NCBI GenBank assembly: GCA_002390225.1
Contig: DGOW01000051.1
Coordinates: forward strand, 8,552 to 72,551
DNA length: 64,000 nucleotides
Direction: 5' to 3'
Source of the DNA: Gemmatimonadales bacterium UBA4456
GTDB lineage: Bacteria > Gemmatimonadota > Gemmatimonadetes > Longimicrobiales > Gaopeijiaceae
The translations under genes and the position numbers were made by a program. This document shows positions 17,983 through 26,423 of the stretch, one piece after another. Below the pieces are notes generated by a model. The model saw nothing but the letters and a program-made list of their open reading frames with translations. It did no database searches and had not been told where the DNA came from. Numbering within the stretch: the first letter of the stretch is position 1; each line of letters starts with the position of its first letter.

Positions 17983-18426
17983 TCATTTCGTCCCCGTGCT
18001 GCCGAATCCGCCTGCACCCCGATCGGTGTCCGACAACTGGTCAACATGCTCGATTACGGGCGTTTCGAACCGTGCGAAGACGAGCTGAGCGATCCGCTCA
18101 CCCCGCTCGAGGGTTACTGCCTCGCTCCCCAGATTCTGCATGATCACCCGTAGCTCACCGCGATAGTCCGGATCGATCGTCCCCGGACTGTTCGGGAGCG
18201 TGATCCCGTACTTGAGCGCTAGGCCCGACCGTGGCCGGACCTGACACTCGATTCCCTCGGGCAACTCCACCACGAGCCCAGTCGAGACAAGCCGAATTTC
18301 TCCAGGCTTGAGCGTCAGCGCCTCCTCCGACGAGCGAATGTCATAGCCAGCGGCATGATCCGTGGCCCGCGCCGGAAGCGGCAAGTCGAGATTCGACGGA
18401 AGTCGTCGAAAGCGCACCGTCGTCAT
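17983..18426 (-). CDS. dut: dUTP diphosphatase (dUTPase)
   Basis: It hydrolyses dUTP to dUMP and keeps uracil out of DNA. The 147-residue protein has all five trimeric dUTPase motifs in order: AGYDI (26-30), RPRSGLALKYGI (64-75), GTIDPDYRGE (82-91), RIAQLVF (111-117) and RGAGGFGSTG (136-145). Its ATG overlaps the ald stop by one base (TGATG). The upstream in-frame codons are inside ald and lack family sequence. Confidence 0.97.
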   Translation of the reverse strand: MTTVRFRRLPSNLDLPLPARATDHAAGYDIRSSEEALTLKPGEIRLVSTGLVVELPEGIECQVRPRSGLALKYGITLPNSPGTIDPDYRGELRVIMQNLGSEAVTLERGERIAQLVFARFETPVIEHVDQLSDTDRGAGGFGSTGTK

Positions 18427-19556
18427 CAAGCTTGCGCCGGTGTTCCAAGAACGTCGTCGACCGGACGGCACTCCATGTCGAACGCCTCGGCGACGCCCTG
18501 ATAGGTGACGTGACCGTCCGCGACGTTCACGCCGAGCTTCAGCGCGTCGTCATCGAGACACGCCTTCTGCCAACCCTTAGCGGCCAGAGCCACCGCGTAG
18601 GGTAGCGTCGCGTTCGTCAATGCGAGCGTGCTCGTGCGAGGCACGCCACCCGGCATGTTCGCCACGGCATAATGGATAACACCGTCTACCGAATAGACCG
18701 GGTCGTGGTGGGTGGTCGGCTTCATGGTCTCGACACAGCCGCCCTGATCGATCGCCACGTCAGCGATCACCGTGCCTTCACGAATGAGGGCGAGGTCTTC
18801 GCGGGTGATCAGGCTTGGGGCCTTGGCACCGGGGATCAGCACAGCACCGATGATGAGGTCCGCGACCTGAATCTGCTTGCGGATCGCATACCGAGTCGAG
18901 AAAAGCGTCTCGACGTTGGCAGGCATCACGTCATCGAGATACCGCAGGCGTTCTAGGTTGATGTCCATAATGGCCACCCGGGCGCCAAGCCCGGCCGCCA
19001 TCTTGGCGGCGTTCGTACCGACCACGCCGCCACCGAGGATCAGCACACGACCCGGCTTCACGCCCGGCACGCCACCGAGGAGCACGCCGAGTCCGCCCTG
19101 GGGCTTCTCGAGGTACTTCGCACCCTCCTGCACAGCCATGCGACCTGCGACCTCGGACATTGGGGTCAGGAGCGGCAGCTCTCCGGATTCGAGCTCCACC
19201 GTCTCGTATGCGATCGCTATCGCACCCGAGTCCACGACGGCCTTCGTCAGCTCCTCAGAGGCGGCGAAGTGGAAGTACGTGAAGATCACCTGACCGGAGC
19301 GCATGTGCGGCCATTCGGGCGCGATCGGCTCCTTGACCTTCAAGATCATCTCGGCCTTGGCCCATACCTCATGGGCGGTGTGGAGAATCGTCGCGCCCGC
19401 ATCCTCGTAGAAGTCGTCGGTGAAGCCGCTTCCGAGCCCGGCACCCGTCTCGATGATGAGTTCATGGCCACCCTGCACCAGCATCTCCGCACCAGCCGGG
19501 GTCAGGGCAACGCGGTACTCGTCGGGTTTGATCTCCTTCGGTACGCCAACCAGCAT
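18426..19556 (-). CDS. ald: Alanine dehydrogenase
   Basis: This NAD-dependent enzyme interconverts L-alanine and pyruvate plus ammonia. The 376-residue protein starts with MLVGVPKEIKPDEYRVALTP and has EGAKYLEKPQGGLGVLLGG. A Rossmann glycine motif appears in LGGGVVGTNAAKMAAGLGA, and the catalytic region VDQGGCVE is replaced by AIDQGGCVETMKPTTHHDP. Length and motifs match alanine dehydrogenase better than the related transhydrogenase alpha subunit. It is the first gene of the long run ending at guaA. Confidence 0.96.
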   Translation of the reverse strand: MLVGVPKEIKPDEYRVALTPAGAEMLVQGGHELIIETGAGLGSGFTDDFYEDAGATILHTAHEVWAKAEMILKVKEPIAPEWPHMRSGQVIFTYFHFAASEELTKAVVDSGAIAIAYETVELESGELPLLTPMSEVAGRMAVQEGAKYLEKPQGGLGVLLGGVPGVKPGRVLILGGGVVGTNAAKMAAGLGARVAIMDINLERLRYLDDVMPANVETLFSTRYAIRKQIQVADLIIGAVLIPGAKAPSLITREDLALIREGTVIADVAIDQGGCVETMKPTTHHDPVYSVDGVIHYAVANMPGGVPRTSTLALTNATLPYAVALAAKGWQKACLDDDALKLGVNVADGHVTYQGVAEAFDMECRPVDDVLGTPAQA

Positions 19557-19604
19557 ATCTAACTCTCGTGGATTCTGTAGGTGATTCGTGTACGTGTTTG
19601 TGGC

Positions 19605-20846
19605 TCAGGCGGCCCCGGAGGCCGCCTCGTCCGGACCCAGCCTGAGCTCCATGTGGAGCGCTGGGTCGAAGCACTGGCTCGCGACACGCAGGACGTCGTC
19701 CCGCGTCACGGCATCAATTCGCGCCAGTACGTCATCGAGTCCCCGGAAGGGCTCGTCGTGCAGTGCGAAGGAGGCCAGCCGATGAAGGCGCGCACCGGTC
19801 GACTCGAGTGAGAGCATGACCTGCCCTTTCACCTGCTGCTTGATCCGTCGTAGGTCGTCTTCGGTAAGACCTTCGTTCGCGGCCCGTTTGAGCTCCCCAC
19901 GGACCACCTCCGAGGCCTGTTCCGCCGTAGCCGGTCGAGTGCCAACATAGACGCCCACCATGCCGGCCGAACGGTAGAAGCTGTGGAATGTGAAGATCGA
20001 GTAGCAGAGTCCCAGTTCTTCGCGAACCTTCTGGAAGAGTCGGGAACTCATCCCGCCGCCGAGCACGGACGAAAGCAGAATCAGCGGATAGCGGTCTGCG
20101 CTAGGATGAGGCGGCGCTTCGGCGCCGAAGACGATATGAGTTTGCGTCGTCGAGCGCTCGATCCGCTCGATGCCGGCGGTCGTGCCCGACGGACGAGCGA
20201 CCGGGAGGCTACGCTCCCCAGAAGATACGGAATCGAAGTGACCCCTGACCCTGGCCACGAAGTCATCATGTTGGACGTTGCCCGCTGCCGCCACGACCAG
20301 GTTCTGGCCCACGTAACGCCGTCCGTGCAAGTCCCGCAGCGTGTCCCCCGCCATGCCCGCGACGGAATCTTTAGTCCCGAGGATCGAACGACCATACGGG
20401 TGCCCAGCCCAGAGCAATTCTGAGTGCTTCTCGAACACCAGATCATCCGGAGTGTCCTCAACCTGGGCGATCTCTTCAAGTACCACCTCACGCTCGAGAT
20501 CCAGGTCGCCGTCTTCCAGTCTTGGAGCCAGCACCAGATCCGATAGCACGTCCAGCGCAATCGGCATGTGCTCATCGAGTACTCGGGCCTGATAGGACGT
20601 GTGCTCTCGGCTCGTGTAGGCGTCAAGCGAGCCCCCGAGCGCCTCGAGCGAATCAGCAATCTCCAGGGCGGTCCTGCGCTCGGTCCCCTTGAACACCATG
20701 TGCTCGAGTAGGTGACTCACACCGGTATCGACCTCGGTCTCGTGCGCCGCACCCTGTCGGATCCACACACCGATTGCCGCAGAGCGCACCCCGGGGATGT
20801 GCTCGCTGAGCACCCGTACCCCGTTGTCGAGATGGGTCTCCAGCAT
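19605..20846 (-). CDS. M16-family zinc peptidase (processing-peptidase-like)
   Basis: The 413-residue protein has the inverted zinc motif HLLEH at 45-49, with the downstream glutamate in the VVLEEIAQVEDTPDD segment. It has the two-domain M16 layout of small mitochondrial-processing-peptidase-like bacterial proteins such as Bacillus YmxG/MlpA. The gene lies directly behind pnp, where such a peptidase is also found in Firmicutes. The ATG at 20846 is preferred because codons further upstream run through the pnp terminator hairpin. The physiological substrate is unknown. Confidence 0.9.
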   Translation of the reverse strand: MLETHLDNGVRVLSEHIPGVRSAAIGVWIRQGAAHETEVDTGVSHLLEHMVFKGTERRTALEIADSLEALGGSLDAYTSREHTSYQARVLDEHMPIALDVLSDLVLAPRLEDGDLDLEREVVLEEIAQVEDTPDDLVFEKHSELLWAGHPYGRSILGTKDSVAGMAGDTLRDLHGRRYVGQNLVVAAAGNVQHDDFVARVRGHFDSVSSGERSLPVARPSGTTAGIERIERSTTQTHIVFGAEAPPHPSADRYPLILLSSVLGGGMSSRLFQKVREELGLCYSIFTFHSFYRSAGMVGVYVGTRPATAEQASEVVRGELKRAANEGLTEDDLRRIKQQVKGQVMLSLESTGARLHRLASFALHDEPFRGLDDVLARIDAVTRDDVLRVASQCFDPALHMELRLGPDEAASGAA

Positions 20847-20892
20847 CGCCTCTGTCCGTGACTCGCTCGACGCGCCGTCGACCAACGCGGAA

Positions 20893-20920
20893 GAGGGCAC
20901 GGACCCACGCCCGTGCCCTC
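20893..20920 (-). terminator. Strong hairpin after pnp
   Basis: A perfect 10-bp stem, GAGGGCACGG at 20893-20902 pairing with CCGTGCCCTC at 20911-20920 around an 8-nt loop, sits 66 bp past the pnp stop on the minus strand and before the M16 gene. The following bases (TTCCGC) are not a real T-run, so it may be a partial terminator or an mRNA-stabilising hairpin. Confidence 0.6.
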
Positions 20921-20985
20921 TCCCTTCTGCGTGATCATTCACGCTCGAACCCCTGTCAGGAGCCGCAGAACGTGCGCCTCGGGCC

Positions 20986-23142
20986 TCAGCCCTCGCCGCC
21001 TTCCTCATTCGCGTCCCCACCCTCGGCGGCGTCGCCATCTTCGGCGGCCGCGTCCTCGGCTAGTGCGGCCTTACGGGAGAGACGGAGTCGGCCCTTCTCG
21101 TCGATCGAGAGCAGCTTGACCCGCACGATCTCGCCTTTCGAGACCACGTCTTCAGTGTTCTCGGTTCGACCGTCCTGAAGCTCGGAGATGTGGCAGAGCC
21201 CTTCCGTCCCAGGCATGATCTCGACAAAGGCGCCAAATGTGGTCGTATTCTTGACCGGGCCCTCGTAGATGCGACCGACCTCGGGATCCTTCACGATCGC
21301 CTCGATCATCTCGCGAGCACGGGCGCCGGCTTCGGCGTCCACGGCCGCGATCTTCACGATACCGGAATCGTCAATGTCGATCGACGCACCAGACTCTTCC
21401 TGAATGGCCCTGATGGTCTTGCCCTTTGGTCCGATGATCTCGCCGATTTTCTCCGGGTTGATCTGGATCGAGACGATACGTGGCGCATAGGCCGACAGCT
21501 CGTCACGGTGTGTATCGAGCGCCTGCCCCATCTGGTCGAGAATGTGCATCCGACCCTTGTTGGCACGCTTGAGCGCTTCGGTCAGGATGTCGACGGTAAG
21601 CCCCTCGATCTTGATGTCCATCTGAATCGAGGTCACGCCATCGCGCGTACCCGCGACCTTGAAGTCCATGTCGCCGAGAGCGTCCTCGAGGCCGAGGATA
21701 TCGGTCAGGATAGCGATGTCGTCACCTTCCTTGATCAACCCCATCGCCACACCGGCGCACGGTGACTTGATCGGCACACCCGCGTCCATAAGCGAGAGCG
21801 ACGCCCCACAAACGGTCGCCATCGAGGACGAACCGTTCGATTCGAGAACGTCAGAGACGATCCGGATCGTGTACGGGAAGTCTTCGTACGCCGGCAAGAG
21901 CGGCTGCATCGCTCGCTCGGCCAGGTTTCCGTGACCGATCTCACGGCGAGACGTACCGCGGAACGGCCTTGCCTCACCGACGGAGAAGGGCGGAAAGTTG
22001 TAGTGGAGCATGAACGACTTCTTGATCTCCTCACGAGAGTCGATCGAGTCGATCCGCTGCTCGTCACGTGACGTACCGAGCGTCACAACCGCGAGTGCCT
22101 GTGTTTGCCCACGCGTGAACAGCGCTGACCCGTGCGTACGCGGCAGGATACCCACCTCGGAAGTAATGGCGCGGATGTCGTCGACACCACGGCCATCCGC
22201 CCGCTCACCCTTGTCGAGGATGGTGCGACGCATCGTCTTCTTTTCGAGGCTACGCAGGACACTCTTGATGTCCTTGGCGTGCTCGCCATACGCCGGGTCT
22301 TCGGCGGTCATTGCAGCAATCACGTCTTCCGTGACCGTCGCCATGGCCTGACTGCGCTCCTGTTTGTCACCGATGCTCAGGGCCTCGGCGACCTTTGCGC
22401 CTGCCAATTCTTCGACACGGGCCTGAAGGGCCGCATCGGGCTCCTGCGGGGACCACTGCATGTCGGGCACGCGATGCCCCTGCAGGAACTCCTCCTGCAT
22501 CGCGACGAGCTCTTTGATGGCGTCGTGCGCGACGTTGAGGCCCTCGAGGATCTCGACCTCAGACACTTCGAGGGCGCCACCCTCGACCATCGTGATCGCA
22601 TCGGCCGAACCGGACACGACGAGGTCGATGTCAGAGTACTCGAGCTGCTGGAACGTCGGGTTGACAACCCAGTTGCCTTGGATCCGTCCGACGCGCGCCG
22701 AAGCCACCGCCGTGTTGAACGGAGCCTTGGACATGTTCAGCGCGACCGAGGCCCCGAGAAGAGCGATCACGTCCGCGTCGTTTTCCTGGTCAGCCGAAAG
22801 GATGAAGCACGCGACCTGGGTCTCGTGCATGAATCCGTCCGGGAATAGCGGCCGGATAGGCCGATCGATCATACGGGCGGAGAGGATCTCCTTCTCGCCC
22901 GGGCGTCCTTCCCGCTTGAAGAAGCCACCGGGGATCTTGCCCGCGGCGTACGACTTCTCACGATACTCGATCGTGAGGGGGAAGAAGGGGAGGTGTGTGG
23001 GATCATCCCGCACCGTGACGGCACAAAGGACAACCGTGTCGCCGTACTGCACGAGGCACGAACCCTGCGCGAGCTTGGCCATGCGGCCGACCTCGAGCGA
23101 GAGCGTGCGCCCTGCGAATTGGCGCTCCATTCTTTGCATCAT
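20986..23142 (-). CDS. pnp: Polyribonucleotide nucleotidyltransferase (PNPase)
   Basis: This phosphorolytic 3'-5' exoribonuclease degrades mRNA. The 718-residue protein has two RNase PH-type domains (RDDPTHLPFFPLTIEYREK near the start and THGSALFTRGQTQALAVVTLG mid-protein), joined by a helical domain. A KH domain with GPKG in IGEIIGPKGKTIRAIQ and an S1 domain with KNTTTFGAFVEIMPGTEGLCH follow. An acidic Ala/Gly/Glu tail of about 25 residues is added at the end. It follows rpsO by 291 bp, as in many bacteria. Confidence 0.98.
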   Translation of the reverse strand: MMQRMERQFAGRTLSLEVGRMAKLAQGSCLVQYGDTVVLCAVTVRDDPTHLPFFPLTIEYREKSYAAGKIPGGFFKREGRPGEKEILSARMIDRPIRPLFPDGFMHETQVACFILSADQENDADVIALLGASVALNMSKAPFNTAVASARVGRIQGNWVVNPTFQQLEYSDIDLVVSGSADAITMVEGGALEVSEVEILEGLNVAHDAIKELVAMQEEFLQGHRVPDMQWSPQEPDAALQARVEELAGAKVAEALSIGDKQERSQAMATVTEDVIAAMTAEDPAYGEHAKDIKSVLRSLEKKTMRRTILDKGERADGRGVDDIRAITSEVGILPRTHGSALFTRGQTQALAVVTLGTSRDEQRIDSIDSREEIKKSFMLHYNFPPFSVGEARPFRGTSRREIGHGNLAERAMQPLLPAYEDFPYTIRIVSDVLESNGSSSMATVCGASLSLMDAGVPIKSPCAGVAMGLIKEGDDIAILTDILGLEDALGDMDFKVAGTRDGVTSIQMDIKIEGLTVDILTEALKRANKGRMHILDQMGQALDTHRDELSAYAPRIVSIQINPEKIGEIIGPKGKTIRAIQEESGASIDIDDSGIVKIAAVDAEAGARAREMIEAIVKDPEVGRIYEGPVKNTTTFGAFVEIMPGTEGLCHISELQDGRTENTEDVVSKGEIVRVKLLSIDEKGRLRLSRKAALAEDAAAEDGDAAEGGDANEEGGEG

Positions 23143-23433
23143 GTGTTGTTACTCACTTCGTTTGCGGACGGGATAGTCCCGCCCCTGAACAAGGGGCCGA
23201 AGTGCGCGCATGAGATCCGGAGGAGAGAGCGACCGCCGCGAGGGGGCACGGAGCGCTTGAAGAGCGAGCCGTGAGCCCGACTGTGCAGCCATGTTGTAGG
23301 CCGTCTCCCACCCGAGGCACGTACGCACCCGGCTGATGTGCCGGCTCCGCACGCCGTGTGGCGCGCGGACCGGGTCCTTCACCACGACCAGGCGGCCGTG
23401 GGTTTCCCGAACGCAAGAAGCGTCCGGGAGAAA
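23143..23433. other. Non-coding gap between rpsO and pnp
   Basis: This 291-bp stretch has no gene I can support. It is the pnp leader on the minus strand and contains short GC-rich inverted repeats, for example GGCCCC near 23190 opposite a GGGGC close by. In other bacteria the rpsO-pnp spacer holds an RNase III site that controls pnp. Whether that is true here cannot be told from the sequence. Confidence 0.4.
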
Positions 23434-23694
23434 TCAATGCCGCAGTCCGAGATCCTTGATGAGCTCGCGGTACTGCTCCACGTCGTCGCGCTTCACGTAG
23501 TCGAGAAGCCTGCGCCGGCGGCCAACCATCTTGAGCAGGCCCTGCCGGGAGTGGTGATCCTTCCGGTGCGCGTCGAAGTGCGACCGAAGGTCGTTGATCC
23601 GTGCAGTGAGGATCGCGATCTGGACCGGGGCGCTCCCACGATCTGTCTCGTGGAGCTGGTACTTCTTGATGATGTCTTCCTTGACGATCGCCAT
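23434..23694 (-). CDS. rpsO: 30S ribosomal protein S15
   Basis: S15 binds the central domain of 16S rRNA early in 30S assembly. The 86-residue protein has the conserved HETDRGSAPVQIAILTARIN, the loop HRKDHHSRQGLLKMVGRRRRLLDY, and a C-terminal YRELIKDLGLRH. The ATG at 23694 is preceded by GAGGAGG at 23704-23710, which is itself part of a small hairpin. The leader is structured and may be an S15 autoregulatory element. Confidence 0.98.
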   Translation of the reverse strand: MAIVKEDIIKKYQLHETDRGSAPVQIAILTARINDLRSHFDAHRKDHHSRQGLLKMVGRRRRLLDYVKRDDVEQYRELIKDLGLRH

Positions 23695-23704
23695 GGTGGC
23701 GCGC

Positions 23705-23715
23705 CTCCTCAGGAG
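23705..23715 (-). promoter_or_regulatory. Hairpin that masks the rpsO ribosome binding site
   Basis: CTCCTCAGGAG is a perfect odd palindrome on both strands. On the mRNA it folds as a CTCC / GGAG stem with a 3-nt loop, and the GGAG arm is part of the GAGGAGG Shine-Dalgarno at 23704-23710. Ribosome access to rpsO would depend on this stem being opened. Confidence 0.55.
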
Positions 23716-23736
23716 TCCGATGCTGCAAGGGAAGCG

Positions 23737-23779
23737 AAAGCTGAACACCCAGATTGGGTGGCCTTCGAGGTTCAGCTTT
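23737..23779 (-). promoter_or_regulatory. Composite stem in the rpsO leader (candidate S15 regulatory element)
   Basis: On the minus strand an outer 9-bp stem pairs AAAGCTGAA (23779-23771) with TTCAGCTTT (23745-23737). Inside is a 5-bp CACCC / GGGTG stem with a 5-nt loop. The 10-nt asymmetric stretch CCTCGAAGGC on the 5' side can itself form a tiny hairpin, giving a three-way-junction shape. No T-run follows, which argues against a terminator. S15 is known to bind three-way junctions and to repress its own mRNA in several phyla. Confidence 0.5.
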
Positions 23780-23807
23780 AAAAGCTAGGCAAACCCCGAA
23801 AGATCGT

Positions 23808-24755
23808 CTACGGCAGGTGCGTCCACCCCGAAGCGATCTCCCGAGCCTGATCTACATCCTTTCGGATCTGCTCCAGCAGCGCGTCGACCCCCACAAACGG
23901 CTCGATATCTCTCAAGCGTTCGATGAAATCCACCCGCACCTCTTCGCCGTAGATGTCCCGGTCGAACTCGAGCAGATGCAACTCGACGCTGGGTGGTGAC
24001 CCTTTGAACGTGGGTCTCGGGCCCATGTGAAGGGCACCCGCATAGCTACCGTCCCGGAGAACACCCCGTACGGCATAGATCCCTTCAGGTGGGACAAGCT
24101 TGTCCCGCTCCATGACGCGAAGGTTGGCCGTGGGGACCCCGAGCCCCTTCCCCCTTCCTTCCCCGCGCACGACGATGCCGCGAATTGAGTACGGGCGACC
24201 AAGCGGCTCAATCACGTCAGCTACCTGCCCCTGAAGGAGCGTCTCACGGATACGGGACGAGGACACGGGGGCACCTCCGACGGAGACCGGCGGAACCACA
24301 TCCACGGTGAACCCCGACTCAACGCCGATCGCACGCAGCGTCTCAGGATCCCCCTCTCGATCGCGACCGAACCCATGGTCGTAGCCAATGACGAGTTCCT
24401 CGACACCCAGCCGTTCGACGAGAATCTCCTCGACGAAGCGGCGGGGTTCGTAACGGGACAGGGCCTTCGTGAAACTGATGAAGACCGCATAGTCGAGGCC
24501 GCTCTCCGCCAGGATCTCTTTCTTCTCGACCGGCGTAGTCAGCATGAGCGGAGCGTGCTCGGGTCGGACAATTCGCAGCGGATGGGGATCGAAGGTGACC
24601 AGTACGCTGCGTCGGTCCGATGCGTCCGCACGCTCCCGGATTTCCCGAAGTACCGTCCAGTGTCCTCGATGGACTCCATCGAACGTCCCGACCGTAGCCA
24701 CGGTGCCTCGGTCGCGCGGGATGCCCGGAGGGTAGGCCCACTGCACTTCACTCAT
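23808..24755 (-). CDS. ribF: Bifunctional riboflavin kinase / FAD synthetase
   Basis: It phosphorylates riboflavin to FMN and adenylylates FMN to FAD. The 315-residue protein has the N-terminal nucleotidyltransferase motif GTFDGVHRGH at 23-32 and VEELVIGYDHGFGRDREG. The C-terminal kinase domain has GEGRGKGLGVPTANL and LHLLEFDRDIYGEEVRVDF. The ATG at 24755 overlaps the truB stop by 4 bp. The truB-ribF-rpsO order is a common translation-associated arrangement. Confidence 0.97.
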   Translation of the reverse strand: MSEVQWAYPPGIPRDRGTVATVGTFDGVHRGHWTVLREIRERADASDRRSVLVTFDPHPLRIVRPEHAPLMLTTPVEKKEILAESGLDYAVFISFTKALSRYEPRRFVEEILVERLGVEELVIGYDHGFGRDREGDPETLRAIGVESGFTVDVVPPVSVGGAPVSSSRIRETLLQGQVADVIEPLGRPYSIRGIVVRGEGRGKGLGVPTANLRVMERDKLVPPEGIYAVRGVLRDGSYAGALHMGPRPTFKGSPPSVELHLLEFDRDIYGEEVRVDFIERLRDIEPFVGVDALLEQIRKDVDQAREIASGWTHLP

Positions 24756-25639
24756 GCCGGGAAGACCTTCCTCGGCCGCAGCACCCCGTCGTCCAGGGTG
24801 GCCATCGCGAGCAGATCCGCACCACACGTCACAGTCACCAGCGCGTCAGAGGCACTGCCGGGATCCGCGATGCGCACGCGCTGTCCATTTCGGATTCGAC
24901 TGGCGACTCCGTCATCGACCGTCACCGTAGTCAGGTGATGCAGCCCCTCCGACGGTTCCATGCATGCAGCTGTGACGGCACTCTCGTCGTCGAGAGCACT
25001 CACAGGTAGCGCCCTAGACAGATCGAACGGGCCGACCCGGGTGCGCCGCAGCGTCGTGAGATGCGCGCCGCAGCCGAGCGCCGTCCCCAGATCACGGGCG
25101 ATCGCACGGATGTAGGTGCCGCTCGAACAGCGCACCGTGAAGTGCAGGTCCGGCAGAGGTGCATCCGTCACTGTGAGTTCATGTACCGTAACCGGCACCG
25201 AACGCAGCGCGACTTCTTCCCCGCGCCGGGCGCGCCGGTGCATCGCCTCGCCATCTACCTTTTTGGCGGAGAACTGCGGCGGCACCTGCTCGATTGACCC
25301 CGCCTGAGTCCCGGTAGCCGACTCGATGGATGCCCGATCCAGGTCGCGCCACGCGTCATTAGTCGAAACAACCTCACCCTCGAGGTCGAGCGTATCGGTC
25401 TCGATCCCCAGGCGGGCGACCGCATCGTAGCTCTTGTCCATTCCGGTGAAGTACTCCGAGAGCCGCGTGGCACGCCCCACACACAGGACCAATAGGCCCG
25501 ACGCAAACGGGTCGAGCGTTCCGGTATGGCCTACTCTGCGAGTACGAAGCGCTCGTCTAGCCATGCCAACGACGTCGTGAGAGGTAGGGCCGACAGGCTT
25601 GTCTACCGGAAGAAGGAAGTCGCCGTCGGCGAGCTTCAC
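24752..25639 (-). CDS. truB: tRNA pseudouridine-55 synthase
   Basis: It makes pseudouridine 55 in the T-loop of tRNAs. The 295-residue protein has PVDKPVGPTSHDVV near the N-terminus and the catalytic GHTGTLDPFASG with nucleophile D43. KSYDAVARLGIETDTLDLEGE and RCSSGTYIRAIARDLG further support the call. A C-terminal PUA-like segment follows. The GTG start overlaps rbfA by 4 bp (GTGA). Confidence 0.97.
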   Translation of the reverse strand: MKLADGDFLLPVDKPVGPTSHDVVGMARRALRTRRVGHTGTLDPFASGLLVLCVGRATRLSEYFTGMDKSYDAVARLGIETDTLDLEGEVVSTNDAWRDLDRASIESATGTQAGSIEQVPPQFSAKKVDGEAMHRRARRGEEVALRSVPVTVHELTVTDAPLPDLHFTVRCSSGTYIRAIARDLGTALGCGAHLTTLRRTRVGPFDLSRALPVSALDDESAVTAACMEPSEGLHHLTTVTVDDGVASRIRNGQRVRIADPGSASDALVTVTCGADLLAMATLDDGVLRPRKVFPA

Positions 25640-26082
25640 GAAGAGACTCCCGGAGCCTCGTCTCCGCCGGTCGTCTCGTCTGCTTCTGGCGCCTCAGCCT
25701 CCGCCTTAGCGAACTCATCACCGTCGGACGGGGCCTCGTCCCCTTCTGGAAACACCTCAGTGAGCATTTGCTCGATCCTGGCCGCACCCTCGAAGGAGCG
25801 ATCCTCCCGGAAGCGCAACTCCGGAACACGCCGTACGTGCAGAATCCGACCCAGCTGAGTCCGCAGGAAGGGTGCTGCGGCACCAAGCCCTTCGAGACTC
25901 ACCGCCATCTCATCAGGGCCACCGACCGCCCGAATGTAGACACGGGCAGAGCCGAGGTCGGCCGCAATATCGACCCCTGTGATCGTGACCAGCCCGACCC
26001 TGGGGTCGCGGACCTGGAGTCGGATCAGCTCCGACAACTCTCGACGGAGCTGCTCGTTCAGGCGGGCGCGTCGCTTGCTCAT
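25636..26082 (-). CDS. rbfA: Ribosome-binding factor A
   Basis: RbfA binds the 30S subunit and helps mature the 5' end of 16S rRNA, especially in the cold. The 148-residue protein has the KH-like core (LIRLQVRDPRVGLVTITGV and ARVYIRAVG) within the first 110 residues. About 38 acidic Ala/Glu/Asp-rich residues follow. The tail is longer than in the E. coli protein (133 residues). It is coupled to truB by a 4-bp overlap. Confidence 0.94.
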   Translation of the reverse strand: MSKRRARLNEQLRRELSELIRLQVRDPRVGLVTITGVDIAADLGSARVYIRAVGGPDEMAVSLEGLGAAAPFLRTQLGRILHVRRVPELRFREDRSFEGAARIEQMLTEVFPEGDEAPSDGDEFAKAEAEAPEADETTGGDEAPGVSS

Positions 26083-26104
26083 CGGGCAGACTCGGGGCGT
26101 GTAC

Positions 26105-26395
26105 TCACGAATGAATCTCCCGGTGGACGCGGACGATCAGGGCACCGCCGTGCGACTCTATCAGGCGGTCGGTCTTGTCCAGCACGGATTCCGCCATGCG
26201 CCCGTCGCTCGCGACCAGTGCCACGGATAGCTTGGCTCGCACGTGCACATCCTGCAGCCCGGTCTCTGCTACGGACACGTTGAAGCGCGACGAAAGGCGA
26301 TCGCGCAAGGAACGGACGACCGACCTCTTCTCCTTCAAGGACGAGCATCCCGGCAGGGACAACTCCCACGTCTGCGACGCAACGACCATGGCCAC
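26105..26395 (-). CDS. DUF503 / YlxP-family protein
   Basis: The 96-residue protein has the family layout: LPGCSSLKEKRSVVRSLRDRL, FNVSVAETG, and VHREIHS at the end. YlxP proteins lie next to infB and rbfA in many bacteria. Their role is uncertain; they have been linked to 30S ribosome maturation together with RbfA. Here the order infB-ylxP-rbfA is kept. Confidence 0.9.
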   Translation of the reverse strand: MAMVVASQTWELSLPGCSSLKEKRSVVRSLRDRLSSRFNVSVAETGLQDVHVRAKLSVALVASDGRMAESVLDKTDRLIESHGGALIVRVHREIHS

Positions 26396-26423
26396 CGGCC
26401 TCGACGGACGTCAGGCGCGGCCG

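Noticed and set aside
23149..23728. Open frames overlapping rpsO and its downstream gap on the minus strand
   Set aside because: They are in other frames than rpsO, Arg/Pro/Ser-rich, and typical of GC-rich shadow frames.
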